The notes below the pieces were generated by a model. It saw nothing but the letters and a program-made list of their open reading frames with translations. It ran no database searches and was not told where the DNA came from. Positions 25,728 to 33,587 of a stretch of 64,000 nucleotides of DNA are shown piece by piece; position 1 is the first letter of the stretch; each line of letters begins with the position of its first letter. The position numbers and the translations under genes were made by a program. The stretch is from Lachnospiraceae bacterium (GTDB taxonomy: Bacteria > Bacillota_A > Clostridia > Lachnospirales > Lachnospiraceae): positions 1 through 64,000 of the forward strand of contig JAETQR010000022.1 in assembly GCA_021770615.1 (NCBI GenBank), given 5' to 3'.

Positions 25728-25764
25728 TCTGGCAGGAACGTCAATTTTCTGGCAGAAACGTCAA
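25728..25764. promoter_or_regulatory. Paired direct repeat, possible LytTR operator
   Basis: TCTGGCAGGAACGTCAA (25728-25744) and TCTGGCAGAAACGTCAA (25748-25764) are 16/17 identical and 20 bases apart, about two helix turns. LytTR regulators bind such paired direct repeats. It lies between the HD-GYP operon and a LytTR regulator gene and could control either. Confidence 0.5.
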
Positions 25765-25866
25765 CCGGATTTAAAAATTTGCTTTGGGGGGCTCTTTTTT
25801 GTGGCATATCCCTTTATGCCATGGTATAATCATATTGGATTTTTATGAAATTGAGGTGAAACCAAT

Positions 25867-26643
25867 TTGAAGATCGCTTTGGTAGATGATGAACAGAAAT
25901 ATCTGGACGAAATGGCCGCACTTATCCGTGACTTTAGCACACAGTACTGCTGCCAGGTGGAAACCGTCCCATTTTTAAACGGAGAGACATTCCTTGAAGC
26001 ATTTGAGGGGAGTGGCTTTTCTGCCGTATTCATGGACATTTACATGGATGGCATGGACGGTGTCGCTGCGGCGCTTAAGATGCGGGATATGGACAACCGG
26101 TGTGTCCTCGTGTTCCTGACCTCCAGCATGGACTTTATGCCGGACGCCTTCTCCTGCCATGCATTTGAATATATTACCAAACCTTTTTCCCCGCAGCGCA
26201 TATTTAAAGTCCTCACGGATATTTGGGAAGTGCTTCCTCCGCTGCAAAAATACATAGAGGTGATCAGTGACAGAAAAATGATCCGGATATTTCTCGACAA
26301 AATTGCTTCTGTCATCACAGACGCACATTATCTTGATATCGCCCTTGTAGATGGAGAAAAAGTACACTGTCGCATGACCATGTCAGAGTTTGCGGAACTT
26401 ATAGGCGGGGATTCCCGTTTCCTTCCTATTAACAAGGGAATCACTGTAAATATCGAATACATCCTTGAATTTGAGGACAACTGCTGTGTAATGGAAAACG
26501 GTACAAGATTCCCTGTCCGTGTACGGGACCGCCTGAAGATCGAGCAGGCAGCGAGGGATTACAATTTCAGAAAAATACGGGAGCGTCAGTCACACTTTGC
26601 CAGACGCTCTGCACCAGAGAAGATTAAAAACGAGGGGGACTGA
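25867..26643 (+). CDS. LytTR response regulator (AgrA/VirR-like)
   Basis: A 258-aa protein. The receiver domain (residues 1-115) has KIALVDDEQKYLDEMAALI, the phospho-Asp in AVFMDIYMDGMDGV and a final KPF. The LytTR DNA-binding domain (about 140-240) has YIEVISDRKMIRIFLDKIAS, HCRMTMSEFAELIGG and FLPINKGITVNIEYI. The start is TTG with AGGTGA 8 bases ahead. A candidate promoter has TATAAT at 25825-25830 with a poor -35 box, as expected for an activated gene. Its partner kinase follows after 2 bases. Confidence 0.85.
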   Translation: MKIALVDDEQKYLDEMAALIRDFSTQYCCQVETVPFLNGETFLEAFEGSGFSAVFMDIYMDGMDGVAAALKMRDMDNRCVLVFLTSSMDFMPDAFSCHAFEYITKPFSPQRIFKVLTDIWEVLPPLQKYIEVISDRKMIRIFLDKIASVITDAHYLDIALVDGEKVHCRMTMSEFAELIGGDSRFLPINKGITVNIEYILEFEDNCCVMENGTRFPVRVRDRLKIEQAARDYNFRKIRERQSHFARRSAPEKIKNEGD

Positions 26644-26645
26644 AC

Positions 26646-27962
26646 ATGGATATGAACAGATGGCTGTCGGCACTGCCGCATTTTTTGGTATTTCTGCCTT
26701 CAGCGGCATCCTGCTATTATACAATGAAGAACCAGTTAAGGCACACACTGCTTAAGACAGCCGCACTATGCACGGCTGTCCTGCTTCCATACGCTTTTCT
26801 TTGTTCATGCCTCTGTGCCCTGCTGCGGATTGATGTAAATATCATCCTCCTGCCGTCCCTCATCCTGTTCTTTTTCCCATATCGCTTCACTGTGACGTCA
26901 AACCTGCCAAAATGCCTCGCGATCTACGTGGGTGTCTGTGCCGTCCAGACCTTTCCGGCACAGTTCGCTTATGCCTTTGACGCTTTCCTGCACCCGGTGT
27001 CGGGCGCAGCTGACTTTTCCGTGGAAGCAGCTTTTTTCCAGCTTGGGCTTTCCTGCCTGGTCGCAGCCGCTTTCGCATGGCCTGCCTGCAGATATTTTTT
27101 CCGAATCGTTGACTGTCTGGACATTCCAACAATATGGTATTCCACTATCCTATTATCTTCTGTCTTTCTAATCTTCAATGTACTGGCTATCCCCCAGTCC
27201 TACAGGACTCTCCATACAGGGCGTATGTTTTTCCTTTTCCTGCTGCTGGAGGGATGCATGCTTGCAATCCTTACCGCAATTTACGTGCTTTTTTACCTGG
27301 GTACAACCGTTATACTGGAACATGCAGAGCTGAAGGAGCATACCCATCTCCTTGAAATGCAGTCCCGTCAGTACCGGGCATTGCAGGAGCATATGCGTCA
27401 GACTGCCAAACTGCGCCATGACTTCCGCCACTCTGTGCACCTGCTCTCCTCCCTTGCGGAGAAAGGCGACATCAGTAGCATCCGGACGCACCTTGCCGAA
27501 TATGAAGTCAGCCTTTCTGAGAACAAACCGATAAACTACTGCGCCAATGCCGCACTGAATGCGCTGTTTGGTTATTACTACGAAATGGCCGTTTCCGCGG
27601 GCATAGATACGGACTGGCACATCGAGCTCCCGGAACCACTCCCCACCACCGAACTTGACATGGTTTCCCTGTTCGGAAACCTGATGGAAAATGCCATTGA
27701 CGGATGCCTTACCGTACCGGAGAAACGACGGTATTTCTGCCTGACCACAGAAACCCGCCATGACAACAGGCTGTACATCGTTTCCACCAACAGCTTTGAC
27801 GGCAAGGTGCGGAAGGCGAAGAACGGCTACCACTCCACAAAGCACAGCGGGAATGGAGTCGGGCTCACTGCCATTGCTGCGGCAGCGGAAAAGTATAGCG
27901 GATCAGCACAGGCTTCCAACAGCGATACGGAATTTTTCGTAGATGTGGTGCTGAAAATATAG
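26646..27962 (+). CDS. GHKL sensor histidine kinase (AgrC-like)
   Basis: A 438-aa protein with about seven membrane segments in the first 220 residues, then a coiled linker and the GHKL kinase core. LRHDFRHSVHLLSSLAEKGD carries the likely phospho-His, NLMENAIDGC is the N box, and GNGVGLTAIAAAAEKYSG the G box. Kinases of this type usually sense peptides or membrane stress and phosphorylate a LytTR regulator, here the gene just upstream. GGGGGA lies 6 bases before the ATG. No signal peptide gene of AgrD type is visible next to it. Confidence 0.85.
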   Translation: MDMNRWLSALPHFLVFLPSAASCYYTMKNQLRHTLLKTAALCTAVLLPYAFLCSCLCALLRIDVNIILLPSLILFFFPYRFTVTSNLPKCLAIYVGVCAVQTFPAQFAYAFDAFLHPVSGAADFSVEAAFFQLGLSCLVAAAFAWPACRYFFRIVDCLDIPTIWYSTILLSSVFLIFNVLAIPQSYRTLHTGRMFFLFLLLEGCMLAILTAIYVLFYLGTTVILEHAELKEHTHLLEMQSRQYRALQEHMRQTAKLRHDFRHSVHLLSSLAEKGDISSIRTHLAEYEVSLSENKPINYCANAALNALFGYYYEMAVSAGIDTDWHIELPEPLPTTELDMVSLFGNLMENAIDGCLTVPEKRRYFCLTTETRHDNRLYIVSTNSFDGKVRKAKNGYHSTKHSGNGVGLTAIAAAAEKYSGSAQASNSDTEFFVDVVLKI

Positions 27963-28125
27963 GTATTCCTGTCTATTGTCATATAAATATCAATTACTAT
28001 ATGCTAAAGACATCAACACTTTTTTTCATCTCTCTGTCTTCTATACTCGCTGAATTTTCTTCCTCCTGCCCCAAAACACCCTCAACGTCTATAATATTGA
28101 TGTTACAAATCAGGGGGAAATGTTT

Positions 28126-28439
28126 ATGAAAGATAAAAGCCATGCAACCAACATATTTGTCAAAGAATGCATCACGCAGGCACTAATCCAGTTGCTTAAA
28201 ACCAAAACTTTATCCTCTCTATTTTCCTGACAAAAATGACAGAATATATTTTATTAAAATGGCACAAAAACAAAACAGACACCATGACCTACTATGAACT
28301 CATTGCATTTTCAGGCTCTCTTTACAACTTGTATATATCATGGACAAAAAATAATTTTAGGCAAACACCGGAAGAAATGGCAACTGTCCTATATAACATC
28401 CATCATCTTCCGCCCACAGAGGATACACACATTACCTGA
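28126..28439 (+). pseudogene. TetR family regulator, internally deleted
   Basis: Bases 28126-28230 encode the start of a TetR DNA-binding domain (FVKECITQALIQLLKTKTLS), with GGGGGAAA before the ATG, and end at a stop where the recognition helices should follow. Bases 28236-28439 encode a TetR C-terminal tail (YYELIAFSGSLYNLYISWTK, TPEEMATVLYNI). The middle is missing, including the recognition helix. A short inverted repeat (ATTACCTGA/TCAGGTAAT, 28431-28458) spans its end. Confidence 0.6.
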
Positions 28440-28463
28440 AAGTTCTGCCTCAGGTAATGTCGC

Positions 28464-28496
28464 GGCAGAATTGGTCGCTTTTCAGGCAGATTTGGT
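28464..28496. promoter_or_regulatory. Paired direct repeat, possible LytTR operator
   Basis: GGCAGAATTGGT (28464-28475) and GGCAGATTTGGT (28485-28496) are 21 bases apart. The second ends 10 bases before the -35 box of the antitoxin RNA promoter. The layout is almost the same as the repeat at 35226-35257. Confidence 0.5.
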
Positions 28497-28506
28497 AAAG
28501 AAGGAC

Positions 28507-28535
28507 TTGAATAAACCCAATAACTATGTTATAGT
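28507..28535 (+). promoter_or_regulatory. Promoter of the antitoxin RNA
   Basis: TTGAAT and TATAGT are 17 bases apart, and TGT before the -10 makes an extended -10 box. Transcription would begin near 28542. Confidence 0.65.
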
Positions 28536-28541
28536 ATTGAA

Positions 28542-28630
28542 AAAGGAACAACCGCCTACAAGGGGTTGACCGGATATTAAAGTAGCAAAAGCCACCCTCT
28601 ACCTAGCCAAAGTATCAGGGTGGTTTTGCT
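28542..28630 (+). ncRNA. Predicted antitoxin RNA of a type I toxin-antitoxin locus
   Basis: A transcript of about 90 bases is predicted from the promoter at 28507-28535 to the hairpin at 28584-28630. It has no good open frame. Near its 5' end CAACC pairs with GGTTG (about 28549-28570), and it contains GTTGACC. The convergent toxin mRNA contains GTCAAC in its leader and shares the whole terminator hairpin in antisense. This matches Fst/TxpA-type loci, where a small RNA pairs with the toxin mRNA 3' end. Confidence 0.6.
28584..28630. terminator. Bidirectional terminator of the toxin-antitoxin locus
   Basis: AGCAAAA-G-CCACCCT pairs with AGGGTGG-TTTTGCT. T-runs leave the stem on both strands, so it can end both the antitoxin RNA (plus) and the toxin mRNA (minus), leaving the two RNAs complementary over about 47 bases. 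Confidence 0.75.
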
Positions 28631-28638
28631 ATGTAAGG

Positions 28639-28740
28639 CTACTTACAAAACGTAAACACGAATGTAAGCAATGCCAAAAGGAATAACCCGAAGGTCATTA
28701 AATCCTTAAAATCAAAATTATGGTTATCTTGATTTATCAT
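28639..28740 (-). CDS. Small hydrophobic holin-like toxin (type I TA)
   Basis: A 33-aa protein: a short polar start, then one membrane helix, LMTFGLFLLALLTFVFTFCK. This is the pattern of the putative holin-like toxin family (LxxAFGxxIxxLLT), which insert in the membrane and depolarise the cell when overmade. The ATG at 28740 lacks a clear ribosome site. An internal ATG (MTFGLF) has AAGGA ahead and could be the real start. Hidden translation starts are common for such toxins. It converges with the predicted antitoxin RNA. Confidence 0.65.
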   Translation of the reverse strand: MINQDNHNFDFKDLMTFGLFLLALLTFVFTFCK

Positions 28741-28826
28741 AGGTCAACAGCGTTGACGTTGGCATCCACCCCCATTCTTCAAGAATGAGGTCAACGCACC
28801 CTGTAACACGATTGTCCCATACGTTA

Positions 28827-28855
28827 ATTTTATCATGTTCTTTTAGTTCTGACAA
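28827..28855 (-). promoter_or_regulatory. Promoter of the toxin mRNA
   Basis: On the minus strand TTGTCA (28855-28850) and TAAAAT (28832-28827) are 17 bases apart with TGA before the -10. It gives a leader of about 80 bases that includes a CATTCTT/AAGAATG stem and GTCAACGCTGTTGAC just before the toxin start. Bases 28741-29099 otherwise hold only the 42-aa frame and a terminator. Confidence 0.65.
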
Positions 28856-28875
28856 CTCATATAATCCACAGTTTC

Positions 28876-29004
28876 TTATTCACTTTGCCATCTCTGATAA
28901 ATGTTTGCGATAATATTGAACCACCATTCTCCAAATCCCTCCAAACCAGTGCCCTTTGATACCCCGACAAGGGGTTTGCCTAACCGATCGTATATCGTAT
29001 GCAT
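28876..29004 (-). CDS. Possible small peptide (42 aa), unrecognised
   Basis: A short frame from MHTIYDRLGKPLVGVSKGTG to EWWFNIIANIYQRWQSE, with an amphipathic aromatic tail and GGGATGAGG just before the ATG. It lies between the surface-protein terminator and the toxin promoter. Nothing similar is known to me. It may be chance, or a small peptide gene; the composition looks more protein-like than the shadows around it. Confidence 0.3.
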   Translation of the reverse strand: MHTIYDRLGKPLVGVSKGTGLEGFGEWWFNIIANIYQRWQSE

Positions 29005-29029
29005 ATCCTCATCCCGTCTGTTTTTTGAG

Positions 29030-29060
29030 TCAAGAAAAGCTCTGCCGAAGCAGAGCCTTT
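29030..29060 (-). terminator. Rho-independent terminator of the large surface protein gene
   Basis: On the minus strand GGCTCTGC-TTCG-GCAGAGCT forms a stable 7-8 base stem with a TTCG loop, followed by TTTCTT. It lies about 40 bases after the stop at 29100. Confidence 0.8.
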
Positions 29061-29099
29061 CTGACATTTTCTTTCGACAACCGCTGGTCATCCAGCCCA

Positions 29100-32000
29100 T
29101 CATTTTTTTACTGTAACCTTAATCTTTTTGAAGATGCCGTTCTCCGCATAGACATAAATGTAGCACGTCCCTGCCTTCCTTCCCTGGATCACGCCTTTCT
29201 TGCTGACGGCTGCGACCTCTTTGTTTGTACTCTCATACGAGAGCTTTCTGTGGTTCGAAAGTTTCTTCCCGGAGTTTGCCTTCACAATCTTCGATTTGAT
29301 TGTAAATTTCTTCCTCACCTTCATTTTCACCGTTCCCTTGTTTACTTTTATGGATTTCGGATTGGTTCTCGTTCCTCCTTCTGTCACTTCATGGACCGCT
29401 TTGGATGCGGCAACTGTATATTTCTTTCCGTCAACGTCCTTGTAGGCTCTGACGATGAACCGGTATCCGGTTCCCTTTTTCAGCTTTTTGTATGTGAAGC
29501 TAGTCGTTCCTGCCTTTTTGATGGTCTTCACCAGCTTATATTTACTGTTTTTCCCGCACTTTGCCGCATAGATCTGGTAGCCGCCTGCCCCCTTGACCTT
29601 AGTCCACTTGACGGTGATGCTGTTTTTCTTCGCCTTTACTGCCTTCGCTTGAAGTTTGGAGAAGGTTGTGCCTTTGGCATCTCCCTCAGAAGTCTGGTTT
29701 ACAATGTCCTGATCCGTCAAAAGAAGGGTGTCTGTCTCGATGCCAAGCTGCTGTGCCATCTCCTGAAGCTTTTTCGCTGTCTCCACAGGGACATTCAGCT
29801 CTTTTGCGATCTGGTTCACTCTCTCCTGCTGTTCCGGTGCCGGACTTGGCGTACTTCCTCCCGGTGCCGGGCTTGGCGTAGCCCCTCCTGGTGCCGGGCT
29901 TGGTGTACTTTCTCCCGGTGTCGGACTTGGTGTAGTTCCTCCCGGTGTCGGGCTTGGCGTACTTCCTCCCGGTGTCGGACTTGGCGTAGCTCCTCCCGGC
30001 GTCGGACTTGGTGTACTTTCTCCCGGTGTCGGGCTTGGCGTAACTTCTCCCGGTGTCGGACTGCTTCCGCTGGTGATTCCCGCCGGGTCCTGCTCTGTGC
30101 CTCCGATCCCTGTCAGGTCCTTGTTGATCCCATCCGTTTTCTGGTAGTAGTTCCCGGTAATGTCGCCTGCCACATTTGTGTTATCGTTTTTCCCGATCAA
30201 GGCTCCGATGGTGGAAGAACCGCTTCCGGTAATGTCTCCAACAACGTTTCCGTTATTTACATTGTCTTTCACTTTTCCATTTTCCCCGTTGGTCCCGACG
30301 ATTCCTCCGACATTAGCTTTTCCGGTGACACTTCCTTTGTTCGTGCAGCCTGTGATTGTGCCCTCGTTCGTTCCGGCAATTCCCCCGACGTTGTCTTTTC
30401 CCGTCACGCTTCCCTCTATGGTAAGGTTTTTGATCGTTCCGGCATTGACTCCAAAGAGACCCTGATCGTCTTTCGGCTCGTCACCGCTGATTTCCAACCC
30501 TTTTATCGTCTTTCCATTTCCGTCAAATGTTCCGGTAAACGGATGCTCAGCCGTTCCAACCGGCGTCCAGGGACTGCTCCCTGCTGTAAGCGTGATGCCC
30601 TCTTCCGCTTCGATTTTATAACAGGCTTTCTTCGCATCTTTTCCGCTGTTTACCAGTTCTGCGAGTTTTATCAAATCTTCTTCTGATTTAATCTGATACG
30701 GGTCCTCTGGTGTTCCGCTTCCGTCAAAACACTGTTCGATAATGTTTCCGTCTGCGTCAACCATTCCGCCGTCTGGCAGCGTTATCTCCTCTCCGTCTCC
30801 AGTCTGAACCGTTCCTCCGGCGGGTACCGTGATATTTCCGGCTTTGTCTGCCGTTACCTTTCCTCCCTCCGGTGCCGTTACCGTGATGTCTCCGCTGATT
30901 ATCTTTTCAGCCTCTACAATTCCATCTTTATCTACCGTTCCTCCGTTTGGCAGGGTTATCTCATTTCCGTCTTCGGTCTGAACCATTCCTCCGGCGGGTA
31001 CCGTGATGGATCCGGCTTTGTCCGCCGTTACCTTCCCGCCTGATGGTGCCGTTACTGTAACGTCTCCGCTTACTATCTTTTCTGCCTCTACATTTCCGTC
31101 TTTGTCAACCGTTCCTCCCTCCGGCAGCGTCAGTTCCTTTCCGCCTGTCGCCTGAACCGTTCCGTTTGCGGGCACGGTAACTTTGCCTTCTGCATCAATA
31201 TTGACACTACCTGCCTGTGGCAGCTTGACCGTCACATCCACCGTTCCGTCATTTCCCTTGTCTATCGTAACCATTCCGTTTGAATCATTCTTTACGGTTT
31301 CATCTTCACGCACAACCGTTTTTCCAGACTCCAATATAACCTCTCCGCTGGAGTAGTTTATCGTAAGCGTGATGGTTTTCTCTCCTGCCGCATAATTTCC
31401 ATTCACAGCCGTGGTAAGTTTCACCTGAAACACACCCGGTTTCGTTACCGTCAATACCGCTCCGCTTAAGCTTCCCTGCCCTGTAACGCCTGTACCCGGT
31501 ACAAGAGCATAGCTCCCGATTCCGGCATTTGCATCAATGGTAAAATACTGCGACACATCAATGGTGCTGCCATCATAAGTAAGCGTCTGATTATCCCCGT
31601 CAATCGTGACAGGCATTGCCGCTTTGTTGCTGATTGCAACCGTACCGCTAATCGTGCCTGTTCCACTGTCATAGCCTATACATCCGGATGCATCATAATC
31701 TTTTATTTTGGCTGCCGTAATGGTCCATCTGAATGTATTGCCTGCTCCCGCTGCTGCGTTATAAGCTGTGCTGCCGCTGTTTGCCAACGTCCATGCCACA
31801 TCTGCATTTACCGTGTTTGGAGAGGTGCTTCCTTCCAGTGTAAGCGTTGCTGTTTTGCCAAGCTCACTGTTTGTGTTTGACAAAACATTCTCTGCCGTGT
31901 AATATTTTGCAAATACGTTACTTGACGGAACTGTCGGTACACGGATGCCGGTTATCTTTCTCCTGGCTGTGGTAAATTCTTTCGTTACCGTCAGGGTTCC

Positions 32001-33476
32001 GTCATCATTTAGCTTAACATTCTGTGCTGTTTCACCATCCACAGTTACGGATACCGAATCTCCAAACAGATAAACCGCACTGCCTGAACCGGTTACAGCA
32101 AGTGTAAGTTTTGCCTGATATGCTGTATTCCAGTCTGCCGTTCCCGTTGCTGCCGCACTACTGTCTTTGTCTGTATAAGCAATCACAAGGGAGTTCGCAT
32201 CAATTCCTTCCGTACTACAGGATGCCTTTGCCGGAAATGCACTGCCGCCTGCCGGCTTCACGCCCGTGAGTGCAACCGTATCTATCATTTTTATCGTCTT
32301 TGTTTCTGCCATCCTTGCATAAGCCAGACTTCCATTCTCTGCTGGTGTTTCCAACCAGATTTTACATTTCGCAAGGTCAACCCCGGATATGCCGCAAGCT
32401 GTCTGTATCTGTTCTTTTGTAACAAATGTCGCCTCTCCTGCCTGCACGCTATAATACCAATCTCCAGTTCCGTCATTGCCCTGCACGACAAGGGAAACGG
32501 TTCCCGCCGCACCTGCATCCTTCTGTGCTACAACCAGACCGGCTGTGGCATCATATGATGCGGTCCCGATTGCTTTACCAGTGCCATCCAGTCTCAATGT
32601 CATTGCCGCATCAGCCGTTATCTTTCCTTTCGTAGCAGTTTTCGATGATGCTGCTTTCGCAGCAGATGCAAAGAGGACAGATGACAGATTCAATTCAAAA
32701 GCGGGCACCACTGCGTGCTGATTGGCCTTGCTAGCAAGGCAATTGGTGATTTCAGAATACTGCTTTTGTATCATCCGCACATTCGCAGCACCACTGCCCG
32801 GCGTGCGCAGCCAGGAATCCTCGCTTACCCAATACTCTTTATCAATATGCAGACCATTGTTCAAATTGTTAGATGCATTTTCTCCCACTGTGATATACGT
32901 TACATTTGTTTCTCCATGTGCCAAATACAGTTTATCCGTTGTGGAATATACACTGCTGTTTTTTGTATCGTTCGTATAAATCGTTGTCTCCTGCATCAGG
33001 GCTTGCTCAACCGTTGAAAAGCAGGATGTTTCCAATTCTTTTAACGTCGTTCGCAATGGGCTGCCTCCATAATGATTTGCATTTACATCGGATGGGGCAC
33101 TGCCTGAATAACTACAATTCCAGTCAGAACTATATGTTTTAGTACTGTTACTGCCGGTATAGTATTCAAAATTTTGGTTTGTTGCCAGCGGGCTTGCCGC
33201 AAACAATGTCACACTGTCTCCACCCTGGCATCCCGCAATCCACCATTCCTGATTGTTACCATTATTTTTTCCAAAATAAACCTTTGCCGGATTTTCACCG
33301 GCAGCATCTGTATCATCCGTGTTAAACGTCTTTAGCTGTTCTTTTGTCACAAACTGGCTGGGTTCTGACGCTTCCGCCGCCTGAACCTCTTCACTAAACG
33401 CCGGAAATGAAGTGATTATCATTGCCGCCGCTAACACCAGTGAACCAATTTTCTTCTTCAAATGTTTTCGTTTCAA
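29100..33476 (-). CDS. Large secreted multi-domain surface protein
   Basis: A 1,458-aa protein. A signal peptide (IGSLVLAAAMIITSFPAFSE) is followed by a DUF6273-like part (EWWIAG, EDSWLRTPG), Ig-like/cadherin-like stretches, two long repeats of about 60 residues rich in TVDKDG, VTAPxGGKVTADKAG and ITVPAGG (about residues 780-900), GLUG-like repeats (GLFGVNAGTIKNLTIEG, NVGGIAGTNEG), a Pro-Ser-Thr linker, an Fn3-like domain and a C-terminal Big2-like domain. No LPXTG motif is seen, so the C-terminal domains may hold it to the wall. The TTG at 33476 has GGAGG 8 bases ahead. The role is probably adhesion or binding at the cell surface. Confidence 0.8.
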   Translation of the reverse strand: MKRKHLKKKIGSLVLAAAMIITSFPAFSEEVQAAEASEPSQFVTKEQLKTFNTDDTDAAGENPAKVYFGKNNGNNQEWWIAGCQGGDSVTLFAASPLATNQNFEYYTGSNSTKTYSSDWNCSYSGSAPSDVNANHYGGSPLRTTLKELETSCFSTVEQALMQETTIYTNDTKNSSVYSTTDKLYLAHGETNVTYITVGENASNNLNNGLHIDKEYWVSEDSWLRTPGSGAANVRMIQKQYSEITNCLASKANQHAVVPAFELNLSSVLFASAAKAASSKTATKGKITADAAMTLRLDGTGKAIGTASYDATAGLVVAQKDAGAAGTVSLVVQGNDGTGDWYYSVQAGEATFVTKEQIQTACGISGVDLAKCKIWLETPAENGSLAYARMAETKTIKMIDTVALTGVKPAGGSAFPAKASCSTEGIDANSLVIAYTDKDSSAAATGTADWNTAYQAKLTLAVTGSGSAVYLFGDSVSVTVDGETAQNVKLNDDGTLTVTKEFTTARRKITGIRVPTVPSSNVFAKYYTAENVLSNTNSELGKTATLTLEGSTSPNTVNADVAWTLANSGSTAYNAAAGAGNTFRWTITAAKIKDYDASGCIGYDSGTGTISGTVAISNKAAMPVTIDGDNQTLTYDGSTIDVSQYFTIDANAGIGSYALVPGTGVTGQGSLSGAVLTVTKPGVFQVKLTTAVNGNYAAGEKTITLTINYSSGEVILESGKTVVREDETVKNDSNGMVTIDKGNDGTVDVTVKLPQAGSVNIDAEGKVTVPANGTVQATGGKELTLPEGGTVDKDGNVEAEKIVSGDVTVTAPSGGKVTADKAGSITVPAGGMVQTEDGNEITLPNGGTVDKDGIVEAEKIISGDITVTAPEGGKVTADKAGNITVPAGGTVQTGDGEEITLPDGGMVDADGNIIEQCFDGSGTPEDPYQIKSEEDLIKLAELVNSGKDAKKACYKIEAEEGITLTAGSSPWTPVGTAEHPFTGTFDGNGKTIKGLEISGDEPKDDQGLFGVNAGTIKNLTIEGSVTGKDNVGGIAGTNEGTITGCTNKGSVTGKANVGGIVGTNGENGKVKDNVNNGNVVGDITGSGSSTIGALIGKNDNTNVAGDITGNYYQKTDGINKDLTGIGGTEQDPAGITSGSSPTPGEVTPSPTPGESTPSPTPGGATPSPTPGGSTPSPTPGGTTPSPTPGESTPSPAPGGATPSPAPGGSTPSPAPEQQERVNQIAKELNVPVETAKKLQEMAQQLGIETDTLLLTDQDIVNQTSEGDAKGTTFSKLQAKAVKAKKNSITVKWTKVKGAGGYQIYAAKCGKNSKYKLVKTIKKAGTTSFTYKKLKKGTGYRFIVRAYKDVDGKKYTVAASKAVHEVTEGGTRTNPKSIKVNKGTVKMKVRKKFTIKSKIVKANSGKKLSNHRKLSYESTNKEVAAVSKKGVIQGRKAGTCYIYVYAENGIFKKIKVTVKK
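29833..30070 (-). repeat. Coding tandem repeat, about 27 bases per unit
   Basis: About eight to nine units encode TPSPTPGGx (or TPSPAPGGx) inside the surface protein. This is a flexible linker between the GLUG-like and Fn3-like parts. Units are similar enough at DNA level to change number by slippage. Confidence 0.85.
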
Positions 33477-33530
33477 GTTATTTTCCTCCAATCTACTGTT
33501 TTCTTTTTTCTTATTTTTAATAGGGCTTCC

Positions 33531-33559
33531 ACAATATTCTCTGAACCCTGTATATGCAA
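33531..33559 (-). promoter_or_regulatory. Possible promoter of the surface protein gene
   Basis: TTGCAT (33559-33554) and TATTGT (33536-33531) are 17 bases apart on the minus strand, about 55 bases before the start codon. The -10 box is only fair. Confidence 0.4.
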
Positions 33560-33587
33560 AGAGGATTACTCCCCGACATAACGTTTG

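Noticed and set aside
29833..30070. Regular repeats that look like a CRISPR array
   Set aside because: The units are adjoining 27-base copies without unique spacers and encode TPSPTPGG in frame within the surface protein.
28956..30686. A 576-codon plus-strand frame
   Set aside because: It is antisense to the surface protein; its Cys/Arg-rich repeats mirror the coding repeats on the other strand.
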